Assembly: GCA_016191015.1 (NCBI GenBank)
Contig: JACPPM010000317.1
Coordinates: 1 to 44,445, forward strand
Source: Acidobacteriota bacterium
GTDB taxonomy: Bacteria; Acidobacteriota; CAIWXX01
DNA length: 44,445 bases
Reading direction: 5' to 3'
The notes under the pieces are model-generated. The model did no database searches and was not told the DNA's origin. It saw only the letters and a program-made list of their open reading frames with translations. A program made the position numbers and the translations under genes. Of the stretch, positions 35,816 to 44,372 are shown in pieces. Positions within the stretch are counted from its first letter, which is position 1. Every line of letters begins with the position of its first letter.

Positions 35816-36056
35816 TGTCTAAGAAGTTGAGTGCTCACACGAAATGGCAAAACCTTAGAGGGGGGCGAGATCTTCCGGACTCCTCTCAGGAAAGCACGAA
35901 GGGAGGAATGCAGGAACGGAGCCTTCGTCTCGGACGATCAGAGTGGCTCGGAAGACCGCTCTCACCCCTTCGCTTCGCTCAAGGGCTCCGGCTCCACGCT
36001 CTACGCTTTACGCGCGGCGGAGCCGCAACCTCGAGGGGCTGCGGCTCCGCCAACGT
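35816..36056 (+). repeat. Dispersed repeat A, copy 3
   Basis: Begins at once after the aldehyde dehydrogenase stop with TGTCTAAGAAGTTGAGTG, then ACGAAATGGCAAAAC, CTCAGGAAAGCACGAAGG and GAATGCAGGAACGG, and ends in GCGGCGGAGCCGCAACC and its inverted partner GCTGCGGCTCCGCC. Full length. It faces copy 4 across the DUF1579 gene. Confidence 0.85.
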
Positions 36057-36076
36057 TCGGATCGATGTGGTCGTGC

Positions 36077-36709
36077 CTACTTTCTCCTGTTGTAGGTGAT
36101 CGACATCATCTTGGCTTCCTTGCCTTCTGGACCAGGGCCGAACATTTCGAAGACGTACTGGTCCGCGGTCGCCTGGAGCATCGTGCTGCGGTAGGACTGT
36201 TCCTTGCCGCTCATCGGATCGCTCGACGTGCTCATCCAGGTCAACATCTTCCCATCCGCGGACATACTCCCCGTCCCCGTCATGAGGCCCGTTCCCATGT
36301 TGTCGATCCAGCAGGAGACGTACTTCTTCGTCAAGTTGTCATAGCCGTAGATTCCGAGGCCGTGAAACGGCATGCCCATCGCGCTGCCATCGGCAACCTC
36401 CTGCACATACCTGCCATCCAGCAGCGACGTGTACGTGGATGTGCCCTTGGATTCCGAGGGATTCGCGGGATCCATAAAGAACTTCACTGTCGTATCCCAC
36501 GTCCCGACCATACCGAGGAGCCCCTGGTGAGGAGCTCCTGGTGTCGCGAACTCCATCCACGCCTTCATCATAGGGTCGGTCGATGCAGGGTGTTCGCTGC
36601 TCTTGGGGTGTTCCGTCCCCTGTGGGTGTTCCTTCGAGTTCTGCGCCAGAACGGGTGACGCCCCGATCACCGCCGCAAGCGCCACCGCTGCGATTGAGGT
36701 TCTCTTCAT
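36077..36709 (-). CDS. Secreted DUF1579 protein
   Basis: About 210 residues. Signal peptide KRTSIAAVALAAVIGASPVLAQ, then a short His/Pro/Ser-rich stretch with four spaced HP motifs (KEHPQGTEHPKSSEHPAST), then the DUF1579 domain: HQGLLGMVGTWDTTVKFFMDP, LLDGRYVQEVADG, GLGIYGYDNLTKKYVSCWIDNMGTGLMTGTG. DUF1579 is a lipocalin/FABP-like barrel of unknown role. ATG 36709 has GGAGGAG at five bases; a GTG at 36715 adds two residues. It lies between two inverted copies of repeat A. The histidine-rich stretch might bind metal, but that is a guess. Confidence 0.9.
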   Translation of the reverse strand: MKRTSIAAVALAAVIGASPVLAQNSKEHPQGTEHPKSSEHPASTDPMMKAWMEFATPGAPHQGLLGMVGTWDTTVKFFMDPANPSESKGTSTYTSLLDGRYVQEVADGSAMGMPFHGLGIYGYDNLTKKYVSCWIDNMGTGLMTGTGSMSADGKMLTWMSTSSDPMSGKEQSYRSTMLQATADQYVFEMFGPGPEGKEAKMMSITYNRRK

Positions 36710-36750
36710 ATTCACTCCTCCTTATGGTTGTTTGCGTCCGAGAACTCCGA

Positions 36751-36780
36751 ATGATACGCCGAAAACCAACCCGGCATCAA
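36751..36780 (-). promoter_or_regulatory. Possible sigma70 promoter for the DUF1579 gene
   Basis: Minus strand TTGATG (36775-36780), 18-base spacer, TATCAT (36751-36756), about 40 bases before the ATG. It lies just inside the edge of repeat A copy 4. Confidence 0.45.
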
Positions 36781-36789
36781 TCCCAACCG

Positions 36790-36985
36790 GGCGCCCCAGC
36801 GCGGCATCGCCGCGCATGAGAGCGTGGAGCGTGGAGAGTGAGAGCGTTCTTCCGAGCCACCTCGATCGGCCGAGACGACCGCTCCGCTCCTGCATTCCAA
36901 GCCTCCTGCTTTCCTGAGAGGAGCTCGGAAGATCCAGCCGCCTCAAATATCTTGCCATTTCGTGTCAACACTCAACTCCCTAGAC
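36790..36985 (-). repeat. Dispersed repeat A, copy 4
   Basis: Inverted copy close to copy 5: GAGAGCGTGGAGCGTGGAGA, CGATCGGCCGAGACGACCG, TGCATTCC, CTGAGAGGAGCTCGGAAGAT, AGCCGCCTCAAAT, TTGCCATTTCGTGTCAACAC, ending in CTCAACTCCCTAGAC at 36985. The outer G+C hairpin end is replaced by GGCGCCCCAGCGCGGCATCG. Confidence 0.85.
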
Positions 36986-37031
36986 AGCGGGGCATCGCGT
37001 CGGCGAGGGCTCTGAGTTGTGCCACACCGGC

Positions 37032-37691
37032 TCAACATCCGGGGATCTGGCACACTCCCATCTTCTTCTCAGCGATCCCCCGAAGCTCTTCGGCAAGCTG
37101 CAGTGTCCGTTGCGCGGCAGCCCGCGCTCTCTCCTGGGAAGCGGCATCAGTCGCGTATTTCTCCAGCATCGACCTCCCGAGCAGGTGATGATAACCCTCG
37201 TCGGGTTGGATAACGTCCACGTAGAGCGCCGCCGTCTCCTTGTCCCCTCTCGCCTCACACAGGCGTATGAACTGCTCATTGCGCTTCTGCGCGATTGCCT
37301 CCCGGGTGAACTGACCCGCCGCCAGCCGCGAAGCGGTGTCAGGCAGTGTCTTCAGATACTCGAAAAGCTTGCTGTACCCTGTCGCGATTGGGTTGAAGCT
37401 GGTGAGATCCACGCCGCGGTCGGACAGCAACTTCTCGATCATCCGGTAGTGCTTGGCTTCATCACCCGCTTGACGGGCGAAGCCGAGCTTGACGTCGATC
37501 TCCGTCGTGCTCACCATCCAGTACGCCGCCAGCTCGCTGGCTTCCAGCTCGTTCTTCAACGCTATTCTCAGCAGGTTCGGCATGTCGAGCTGGTTGCCGG
37601 ACTCGGCCTCCACAAGCTCGAGTCTGTCGAGCCCTTCCAAAACCCGCGCTGTCTCATTGTGCAATTCCCGTACGAATTCGCTACTCGTCAT
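37032..37691 (-). CDS. Ferritin-like di-iron protein
   Basis: About 219 residues, nearly all helix. Carboxylate and histidine pairs mark a di-iron four-helix bundle: LKNELEASELAAYW, QAGDEAKHYRMIEKLL and QPDEGYHHLLGRSMLEKYA (two DExxH-like pairs). It fits the ferritin-like superfamily, near rubrerythrin or MiaE-type proteins; I cannot place it in a family with a known reaction. A Cys pair closes the C-terminus (GVCQIPGC). ATG 37691 has GGAGGG seven bases before it; an ATG at 37706 adds five residues. It diverges from the methyltransferase gene. Confidence 0.85.
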   Translation of the reverse strand: MTSSEFVRELHNETARVLEGLDRLELVEAESGNQLDMPNLLRIALKNELEASELAAYWMVSTTEIDVKLGFARQAGDEAKHYRMIEKLLSDRGVDLTSFNPIATGYSKLFEYLKTLPDTASRLAAGQFTREAIAQKRNEQFIRLCEARGDKETAALYVDVIQPDEGYHHLLGRSMLEKYATDAASQERARAAAQRTLQLAEELRGIAEKKMGVCQIPGC

Positions 37692-37776
37692 GTGGCTGCC
37701 CTCCATTCCCAGATGCTATCGGGCGGCGAACCACAGTTCAACCTGCCCGTCTCACGTGCGGCCGATGGAGCTTGCT

Positions 37777-37784
37777 GCTATGAT
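37777..37784 (+). promoter_or_regulatory. Extended -10 promoter of the methyltransferase gene
   Basis: TG-C-TATGAT, with TATGAT at 37779-37784, 26 bases before ATG 37810. This supports that start over ATG 37783, which lies inside the -10. Confidence 0.45.
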
Positions 37785-37809
37785 GCACCGGCGGGGTGAG
37801 AGCGGAAAC

Positions 37810-38733
37810 ATGATAGATGGCAACGGAGGGAATCGCGATTCCTGCCCCGTTTGCACGGCGCGACAGATCGTCCCGTTTCTTTCGGTGGCCGCCCACAGCC
37901 TCGTTCGTTGTCTGGGCTGCGGCGTCGTCTTTCTCAACCCCCTCCCCACCGAAGACGTCAGTCACGCCTTCACGGCGGAGCACTACAACCCCGAAAGGGT
38001 CACTAGGCAGTTTCTCGGAAGGGAAGCGGAGAAGAGGGAGGAGTTCGGGAGGAGACTATCCTGGATTGATGCATTTGGGCCACCGACGCGCGAGATTCTG
38101 GACGTCGGATGCGGTCCCGGGTTCTTCCTCGATGAAGCACGCAAGCGCGGGTGGGATGCCTGCGGGAGCGAGATCAGTCCGGCATCGGTGGCACATGCCC
38201 GGACTCACCTGGGACTCCAGGTCAGTGATACTCCGATCCAGCACATGCCATTCCCGGAGGCGACATTTGGAGCGATCACCTTTTGGGACAGCCTGGAGCA
38301 TTTTCGTGATCCTCTTGGTGTGCTCCGCGCGGTCGAGAGAATGCTGGTTCCTGGAGGCGTCCTGGCTGTGGTCACGCCGAATGTCTCTTCGCTCATCGCC
38401 CGGCTCTGCGGCCCCAACTGGGGATGGCTCAAACCTCCCGACCATCTCTTCCTCTTCGATCCGGGGTCCCTCGCGAAGATCCTCGCTCTCGCCGGATTCC
38501 AGTTGCTCGAGATGACCAGCAAAGGCGGCGACGCCACGCATCTCTATCAGGTAATCGTGCGGCTCGGTGCGCCGCTGGGGATCCCTGCGTCTTTCTTCAT
38601 GCACCCGGTTCTCCGCCGCCCATCGCATTTCTCCTGTCAGGTGATTCACGCAGCGGCGGCGCCGGCGCGGTACCTGCTCGGGCGCGCGCTTATGGGACCC
38701 CTGATCTACGCAGTCGCTCGCCGCACCACCTAA
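37810..38733 (+). CDS. Class I SAM methyltransferase with N-terminal zinc finger
   Basis: A 307-residue Methyltransf_23-type enzyme. The N-terminus has a zinc ribbon: CPVC near 11-14 and RCLGCGVVFLNP about 20 residues later. Motif I is ILDVGCGPGFFLDEARKRGW, followed by GSEISPASVAHARTH, then AITFWDSLEHFRDPLGVLRAVERMLVPGGVLAVVTPN and a hydrophobic C-terminal tail. This layout is common in methyltransferases of surface-polysaccharide and lipid clusters, but no such cluster is here. The stop codon at 38731-38733 is directly followed by the hairpin that ends repeat A copy 5. Confidence 0.9.
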   Translation: MIDGNGGNRDSCPVCTARQIVPFLSVAAHSLVRCLGCGVVFLNPLPTEDVSHAFTAEHYNPERVTRQFLGREAEKREEFGRRLSWIDAFGPPTREILDVGCGPGFFLDEARKRGWDACGSEISPASVAHARTHLGLQVSDTPIQHMPFPEATFGAITFWDSLEHFRDPLGVLRAVERMLVPGGVLAVVTPNVSSLIARLCGPNWGWLKPPDHLFLFDPGSLAKILALAGFQLLEMTSKGGDATHLYQVIVRLGAPLGIPASFFMHPVLRRPSHFSCQVIHAAAAPARYLLGRALMGPLIYAVARRTT

Positions 38734-38774
38734 CGCGGCGGAGCCGCAACCAAAAAGGTTGCGTCTCCGCCGCG
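38734..38774 (+). terminator. Stem-loop abutting the methyltransferase stop
   Basis: CGCGGCGGAGCCGCAACC (38734-38751), loop AAAAA, GGTTGCGTCTCCGCCGCG (38757-38774): 17 of 18 pairs, with zero bases between the stop codon and the stem. It is also the outer end of repeat A copy 5. There is no U-run, so it may act as an mRNA 3'-end or stability element rather than a strong intrinsic terminator. Confidence 0.6.
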
Positions 38775-38946
38775 CGTGAGAGCGTGGAGCGTGGAGAGTG
38801 AGAGCGTACTTCCGAGCCACCCCGATCGGCCGAGACGACCGATCCGTTCCTGCATTCCTCCCCTCCTGCCTTCCTCAGAGGAGTTCGGAAGATCTAGCCG
38901 CCTCAAATCTCTTGCCATTTTGCGTCAACACTCAACTTTCTAGACA
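38734..38946 (-). repeat. Dispersed repeat A, copy 5
   Basis: Full inverted copy and the best for defining both ends. One end is the 18-base hairpin; the other is CTCAACTTTCTAGACAC at 38946. Same inner blocks as copy 4. Element length about 213 bases. Confidence 0.87.
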
Positions 38947-39053
38947 CTGAACGGCGTCCGTTCGATTGGATTCACGTGCGATTCGGATCATGGATGACTC
39001 TCCATCCGGCGCGTCTCTCACATCCCGACAACCGTAACTCCATCTCTATCTCG

Positions 39054-39082
39054 TTGACAGACAGCAGCTTCGGTCTTATATT
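39054..39082 (+). promoter_or_regulatory. Strong sigma70 promoter of the TonB-dependent receptor gene
   Basis: TTGACA (39054-39059), 17-base spacer, TATATT (39077-39082). Both boxes are near consensus, the best such promoter in the window. It gives a 5' leader of about 120 bases before ATG 39209, long enough for a regulatory structure, though I do not recognise a riboswitch. Confidence 0.8.
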
Positions 39083-39208
39083 CGAAAACGTGATCCCGGC
39101 TCGTTGGGTTATGGCCGATTTCTGCACCAATCAACGGAGTTGTCGGGACCTGGGGCAGGGATCTGACAGTCGCTTCACCCGTAATATCCAGAAGCCGCTG
39201 GACGACAC

Positions 39209-41314
39209 ATGACGATTGTGCGGGGTGTTGTCGTATTCATCGCCGTTCTGTTCCTGCCGTCTCGATCGTCGTGCCTGGAGTCGCAGTCGCAGGAAGGCGC
39301 AGCGTACGCGAAGCTCCTCGAGCTGATGAACACGGAAATCGTGACGGCCTCGAAACAGTCGCAGCGGCTCGCCGACACACCGGCCACGATGTTTGTTCTG
39401 ACGGAGGAGGACATTCGGCTCCTTGGTGCGACCAGCGTGCCGGATCTCCTACGGAGCGTACCAGGGCTTGACGTGATGTCGGCGTGGGACGCGGGGATCG
39501 AAGTCGGGGCTCGCGGCCTGGACAACCTTCAGAACTCCAAACTGCTCGTGCTCGTGGATGGGCATCGGGCCAACAATGATTTTTCCGGATCGATGCGGTG
39601 GAAGGGCTTCCCCATCTTCCTCGAGAACGTGAAACGAATCGAGATCAGTCTGTCGCCGCTCTCGGCACTCTATGGAGCGAATTCGTTTGCGGGGATGATC
39701 AACATCATCACGAAACCTGCCGAGGAGATGCTGGGTGTGAGGGCCGCCCTGCATGCCGGCGAGAAGGAATATCAGCAATACCATCTCCGATATGGCATGT
39801 CTGCCGGCAAACTGGCCTTCACGGCCACGGCCGGATGGGGACAGACGGAGGGCTGGGGCAACCGGGACGCGTCCAAGGTCAGCGAGCCGGTGCTCCCCGT
39901 CAGTGGAATGCCCCCGGGCACGACAGCGAAGCTCAAGGACTGGTGGCAGCTCTCGAAGGCCGACGCCCGGATGGAGTACCGGATTTCGGACTTAACCCTC
40001 CTTGGGGTCTGGGCTGGCGCCGCCTTCGGGCACGAAGCGCTCCCCGATCTGCTCACGGGCAGGCGAAAAGCGGCCGATTCGCACCTGCCCACGCGAAACG
40101 GCTTCGGCCACATCCAGTACAGACGGACATCGAGTGCCGGGGATGAGCTGCGAATGGATCTCTCTTTCTCAGCCTGGCGTGATGCTGGCGGCGGGATGCC
40201 GTTTGTCACTAGGCGGGGCACAGCGGAAGTGCAGTACACTCGCGCAATCGGCTCGAAGCATCGGCTGGTATCCGGCGTTTTCGGAGAGAAGCTGAGCGGC
40301 CGGTCCTCGTATCTTGGAGAAGAAAACCCCGAGGACGATCTATACGGTTTCTATATCCAGGACAAGCTGACGCCGAACGACAAAGTTGCCTTCACCGGAG
40401 GTCTGAGATACGACAAGCACAGCGATCTCGAAGGAATTCTGTCTCCGAGGATCGCGATGGTCTGGAGCCTGACCGGGAGCCAGCGAATCCGGCTCGGGCT
40501 AGGCACCGCATTCCGAAAGCCGTCTTTCCTCGAGACCTACGCCCGACAAGCAGACGGGACGACGCCCGAAACTTCATCGGTGATCCTCGGCGTCCTCGAG
40601 ATCCCAGGCGGAAGGCGCAAACCGGAGAGGTTGACATCGTTCGATGCAGACTACCAGGCGGCACTCGGGGGGCATTTCATCACGAAACTCGATCTCTTCT
40701 ACAATCGCATCAAAGACACGATCATCCTCAAGAAAGTCGAGCCCTTTCCGCCGTACAAGTGGGCCGTCGTCTACGACAATCTCCAGAGCCTGAATATCAA
40801 AGGCCTGGAAGTGGAGCTCCGTTGGCTGATAGGCCGGAACCTGCAATCCTTCGCGAACTACTCATACCAGGACATCGACTACACTTCGCCGACGACCTCG
40901 GAGAAACTGAGCGTCCCCAAAGTCAAGTGGAACATCGGCATGCTCTCCACATCCGATCGCGGTCTTTCCGGCAGCTTCGTCATCCACCATGTCGGAGCGA
41001 AGAAAGCGCAGTTTGGACATCCGGATCCTGATCTTGACTACCAGTTCATGCGGATCCCTGCCTACACGACCGTGGACCTGAATGTCACATACAGGAGGAG
41101 AATTGGAGGAGGCGAGGTGGAGCTTGGGTTGACGGGACTGAATGTATTCGATCGATCTCACATGGAATTCCCAATCTGGGACGGAAACCCGGCTTATTTC
41201 GGATTTGATCCGGACCCTGCGAAAAACCTGACCGACGCCCAGAAGCGCATGTACGAAAACAGGAATGCGCTCAATGACCGCCGCGTGCTGGCGCGACTCG
41301 CATACCGGTTCTGA
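39209..41314 (+). CDS. TonB-dependent outer-membrane receptor
   Basis: A 701-residue active transporter. Signal peptide (IVRGVVVFIAVLFLPSRSS), then the plug domain (about 40-165: IVTASKQSQRLADTPATMFVLTEEDIRLLGA ... VPDLLRSVPGLDVM ... VLVDGHRANNDF ... VKRIEISLSPLSALYGANSFAGMINIITK) and a 22-strand barrel ending in LARLAYRF, the usual terminal aromatic residue. The plug type is that of the BtuB/CirA-like group. Substrate is unknown; no Fur box, B12 riboswitch or transport ATPase is seen beside it. It converges on the yfiR-hybrid kinase pair, a neighbourhood in which such receptors may be linked to signalling. The ATG lacks a clear ribosome site. Confidence 0.93.
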   Translation: MTIVRGVVVFIAVLFLPSRSSCLESQSQEGAAYAKLLELMNTEIVTASKQSQRLADTPATMFVLTEEDIRLLGATSVPDLLRSVPGLDVMSAWDAGIEVGARGLDNLQNSKLLVLVDGHRANNDFSGSMRWKGFPIFLENVKRIEISLSPLSALYGANSFAGMINIITKPAEEMLGVRAALHAGEKEYQQYHLRYGMSAGKLAFTATAGWGQTEGWGNRDASKVSEPVLPVSGMPPGTTAKLKDWWQLSKADARMEYRISDLTLLGVWAGAAFGHEALPDLLTGRRKAADSHLPTRNGFGHIQYRRTSSAGDELRMDLSFSAWRDAGGGMPFVTRRGTAEVQYTRAIGSKHRLVSGVFGEKLSGRSSYLGEENPEDDLYGFYIQDKLTPNDKVAFTGGLRYDKHSDLEGILSPRIAMVWSLTGSQRIRLGLGTAFRKPSFLETYARQADGTTPETSSVILGVLEIPGGRRKPERLTSFDADYQAALGGHFITKLDLFYNRIKDTIILKKVEPFPPYKWAVVYDNLQSLNIKGLEVELRWLIGRNLQSFANYSYQDIDYTSPTTSEKLSVPKVKWNIGMLSTSDRGLSGSFVIHHVGAKKAQFGHPDPDLDYQFMRIPAYTTVDLNVTYRRRIGGGEVELGLTGLNVFDRSHMEFPIWDGNPAYFGFDPDPAKNLTDAQKRMYENRNALNDRRVLARLAYRF

Positions 41315-41361
41315 CGCAGCAGCCCTGAGCACAAGCAGTCCCGGCGACGGCAGGCCGGCGC

Positions 41362-43692
41362 CTAATCGTCCTGGCCGCGCTCCTCGCTCTCAGTTTCGCG
41401 GGTCGACGCCCCCGGGCCGTCTGCCGGCTTGCTCAGCACCTGGTGAACAGCGCGCGACAGACGTTCCAGAGAGTACGGCTTCTCGATGAATCCGAGCGCG
41501 CCCTGGGTGATCGCCTCGTCAACTCGTTCATCCTTGCTGTAGCCGGAGGCGAGTAACACTCTGGCATCCGGCTCGATATTTCTGATCACCAGAAAGGCTT
41601 CGATTCCTGACATTTTCGGCATGACCAGGTCGAGGATCACGAGGTCGATCTGGCGCCGGTTGGCTCTGAAGGTCTCGACGCCAGCCTGCCCGTCCTCGGA
41701 AAGGAGGACCTGGTAGCCGCACTCCTCGAGTGCATCGCGGGCGAAATCGCGCATCAGGGGCTCGTCATCGACGACGAGAATCGTGCCCTGCCCTCTCCAC
41801 ACACCCTTTGCCACATCGGTTCGCGCCTTCAGCAGCGCCTCGGGTGCGAGCGCGGGGAGAAACACATCGAAGGTTGTGCCCTTCCCGACCTCAGCGCTGA
41901 GGTCGATGAACCCTTTGTGCTCCTGGACGATGTTGTACGTCATGGTGAGCCCGAGACCCGTTCCCGTCCCCTTTACCTTGGTCGTGAAGAACGCGTCGAA
42001 GATCCTCGCCATGGTCTTGGTGTCCATTCCCACTCCGGTGTCCGTGACCGACAGATTCCAGTAGGTCTGCGGCAGAGCTCCGGGGTGGAACTCGAGGAAG
42101 TATTTGTCAGGGAGGACTTTTCTCAAGGCCACGCTCAGCTTCCCACCCCAGTGCTCACCATCTCTTCGCATGATCGTCATGGCGTGGGACGCGTTGACGC
42201 AGAGGTTGAGCAGGACCTGCTCGATCTGGGTCGGATCGGCGCTCACGCACGCGGGCTCGGTGGATCGCACCACCTCCATCTCAATTGACTTGTCGAAAGT
42301 GTTCCGGCAGATCGTCATGACGTGTTTCACGGCCTGATTCAGGTCGATGGCCACGACCGACAGGTCGCGTTTCCTGCCGAGCGCGAGGAGCTGGTGGACC
42401 AGGTCGGCGGCGCGACTCGCCGACTCCCCGATCGCTGCCAGATAGCGCTCGAGCTCCGGCCTGCTCAGCGACCCCGAGGTCTGGAGCTTGTATCGCATCA
42501 GGGAGACTGCACCGATGATTCCGCCGAGAACGTTGTTGAAGTCGTGCGCGAGCCCCCCGGCCAGGGTGCCGATCGTCTCCATCTTCTGCGCCTGCCTGAG
42601 CTGCTGCTCCTTGGCCTCGACCTCCGTCACGTTGTCGGCCATGATGACAATGCCGCTGTGCTCGGCGGCGACCAGGGGGAACAGGGACACGTTCAGATAG
42701 CAACGGCCGTCACAGACCTGGAAAACCTCCTTGTAGAAATCCATGCTATGCCTGGACTCGAGGATGGTACCGATGTACTGCCGGTACTTCGCGAAAGCCG
42801 GTACGGCATCCCAGAGCTTCTGCCCGATCACAGCCTCAGGCGGGAGGCCGGTGAGACGGGTGGCGGCTTGGTTCCACTGAGTCACATGCCCGTCGGTATC
42901 GATCGCGATCAACAGCGACGGCATGGAATCGATGACGTTGGTCAGGAATGCCTGCGCGCGTTTCAACTCACCCTCGATCCCGCTCCGTTCGCGGTCCCGC
43001 CGGTCGATCTGGGTGAGCATCTCGTTGAGGCCATCGGAGAGAGCTCCGATCTCGTCTTGGCTGCTCTTCTTCACGCGAATCGCGTAGTCGCCTTTTGCGG
43101 ACACCGTTTTCGCGACCGACGCCAGGTGCAGAATCGGCCTGGAGACGATCCGCTGAAGGAAGTAGGCAAGCAGCAGTGAGACGGCGATCAAGCCGGGGAG
43201 CAGCGAGAGGATCAGGAGCTGGCGGTCTCTGACCTTGCTCTCCATCTGCTTTGTGGAGGTGCGCATGTAAATCGTCCCGTACTGCTTCTCCTGCCAGATG
43301 ATCGGGCGGATCATGTGGAGGTACCCGCCGGTGAAGTAGTGCACGGGACGAACATCGACGGGCGGGGTGCTGAAATCCTCCGGCCGTCGGTCGAAGGTGA
43401 CGAAGAGCCGTCCACGGGAATCGTAGACATACACGTTGGAGATCGCGGGCAGGGAATGAAGCTTCGAGAGCGTGTCTTTGGCCGCTGTAGCGTCGCCGAA
43501 GGAAAGCTCGCCGATGATACTGTACCCGGTCACGTCAGAGAGAACCTCGGCCGCGGCTACCATGTCGCGTTTGTAGGTTCGGATATCGTGGATGATGATC
43601 ATCGTCGACCCGATTCCGACGGTCACCGCACTGGTGAGCAGGATGATACCGATGAGCTTATTTCTGATGGACAGATCGGCAGGGAATCTCAT
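41362..43692 (-). CDS. Hybrid histidine kinase with C-terminal receiver
   Basis: A 776-residue kinase. N-terminal transmembrane helix at about 13-33, a periplasmic sensor of about 125 residues (CHASE8-like position; AAAEVLSDVTGYSIIGELSFGD ... VYVYDSRGRLF), second helix at 160-180, HAMP to about 235, PAS at about 250-360, phospho-histidine H383 in LAHDFNNVLGG, ATPase with NASHAM, DTGVGMD and GTGTGLGL, and a receiver from about 636 with phospho-acceptor D688 in VILDLVMPKMSG and K738. ATG 43692 overlaps the YfiR stop (ATGA), so YfiR and kinase are translationally coupled. YfiR is periplasmic and would be positioned to control the sensor part. Confidence 0.93.
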   Translation of the reverse strand: MRFPADLSIRNKLIGIILLTSAVTVGIGSTMIIIHDIRTYKRDMVAAAEVLSDVTGYSIIGELSFGDATAAKDTLSKLHSLPAISNVYVYDSRGRLFVTFDRRPEDFSTPPVDVRPVHYFTGGYLHMIRPIIWQEKQYGTIYMRTSTKQMESKVRDRQLLILSLLPGLIAVSLLLAYFLQRIVSRPILHLASVAKTVSAKGDYAIRVKKSSQDEIGALSDGLNEMLTQIDRRDRERSGIEGELKRAQAFLTNVIDSMPSLLIAIDTDGHVTQWNQAATRLTGLPPEAVIGQKLWDAVPAFAKYRQYIGTILESRHSMDFYKEVFQVCDGRCYLNVSLFPLVAAEHSGIVIMADNVTEVEAKEQQLRQAQKMETIGTLAGGLAHDFNNVLGGIIGAVSLMRYKLQTSGSLSRPELERYLAAIGESASRAADLVHQLLALGRKRDLSVVAIDLNQAVKHVMTICRNTFDKSIEMEVVRSTEPACVSADPTQIEQVLLNLCVNASHAMTIMRRDGEHWGGKLSVALRKVLPDKYFLEFHPGALPQTYWNLSVTDTGVGMDTKTMARIFDAFFTTKVKGTGTGLGLTMTYNIVQEHKGFIDLSAEVGKGTTFDVFLPALAPEALLKARTDVAKGVWRGQGTILVVDDEPLMRDFARDALEECGYQVLLSEDGQAGVETFRANRRQIDLVILDLVMPKMSGIEAFLVIRNIEPDARVLLASGYSKDERVDEAITQGALGFIEKPYSLERLSRAVHQVLSKPADGPGASTRETESEERGQDD

Positions 43693-44246
43693 CGACTCTT
43701 GCCCTCCCCATCGTCGAAAACCTTGGCGAGCTTGAGGAGCTTGGCACTGATGCGCAGCCCGCTGTCCCTGGCACCAGGCAGGCACACTTCGAAACGATAG
43801 TAATTCTCAAAGCGGTACAGATTGATGTGCACGCCGAGTCGAGCGTAGCCGGTGGTGTTGCCGACCGTGAGAATCGGCTTGTGCATTGTCATGGAGACGA
43901 TGCGCGGGACAGCTTCCTTTTCGGAGCTGCTGATGAAGAGAAGGTCGCAGTCACCTACGTCCTTCACGCCTGCGATCTTCCGCACGATCACAGGACGACC
44001 GCGGATGCGCCTGGCAGGTGCGAGCTTCCCGAGACTGTGGAGGATCGGGTCGTCACCGATGACGCCGACCCGGAATGCGCCGGCTTCGTCAGGCTTGTCC
44101 GGGGGTACGGGCCACTCGACAAACTCGGGGAACGTGAGCACGAACTCGGCTCTCAGCTCGTTCGCGGACGACTGCTCATCGGCCCACAGGACGGTGCCCG
44201 AAGACAGCACGAGCAGCAGGGCTAATGCCGCCTGTGATGGCGTCAC
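43689..44246 (-). CDS. YfiR-family periplasmic protein (DUF4154)
   Basis: About 185 residues with a signal peptide (AALALLLVLSSGTVLWA) and the YfiR/DUF4154 fold: NELRAEFVLTFPEFVEWP, FRVGVIGDDPIL, CDLLFISSSEKEAVPRIV, PILTVGNTTGYARLGVHINLY, and the ending LRISAKLLKLAKVF. In Pseudomonas, YfiR holds the diguanylate cyclase YfiN in check. Here no cyclase is near and the partner gene is a hybrid kinase. I chose GTG 44246, with AGAGGT ahead of it; GTG 44267 would add seven residues. It is first in a two-gene operon. Confidence 0.9.
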   Translation of the reverse strand: MTPSQAALALLLVLSSGTVLWADEQSSANELRAEFVLTFPEFVEWPVPPDKPDEAGAFRVGVIGDDPILHSLGKLAPARRIRGRPVIVRKIAGVKDVGDCDLLFISSSEKEAVPRIVSMTMHKPILTVGNTTGYARLGVHINLYRFENYYRFEVCLPGARDSGLRISAKLLKLAKVFDDGEGKSR

Positions 44247-44321
44247 GGCACACACACCTCTGTGCACTGTGAGGTCAGGGCGCGGACTTGTTGATTGTTG
44301 CGGACAGCCAATTCGTCACCT

Positions 44322-44350
44322 ACGTTACGCCACGACAGCGACCGAGTCAA
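44322..44350 (-). promoter_or_regulatory. Possible sigma70 promoter of yfiR-kinase
   Basis: Minus strand TTGACT (44345-44350), 17-base spacer, TAACGT (44322-44327), about 75 bases before the YfiR start. Good -35, weak -10. Confidence 0.5.
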
Positions 44351-44372
44351 CCACCTTCGTGACGCCCTCAGG

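Noticed and set aside
35831-38918. Several short frames with similar peptides (LTRNGK..., RRLDLP.SS.E..R..GMQER)
   Set aside because: They recur only because repeat A is copied; they appear in more than one frame and have no ribosome sites.
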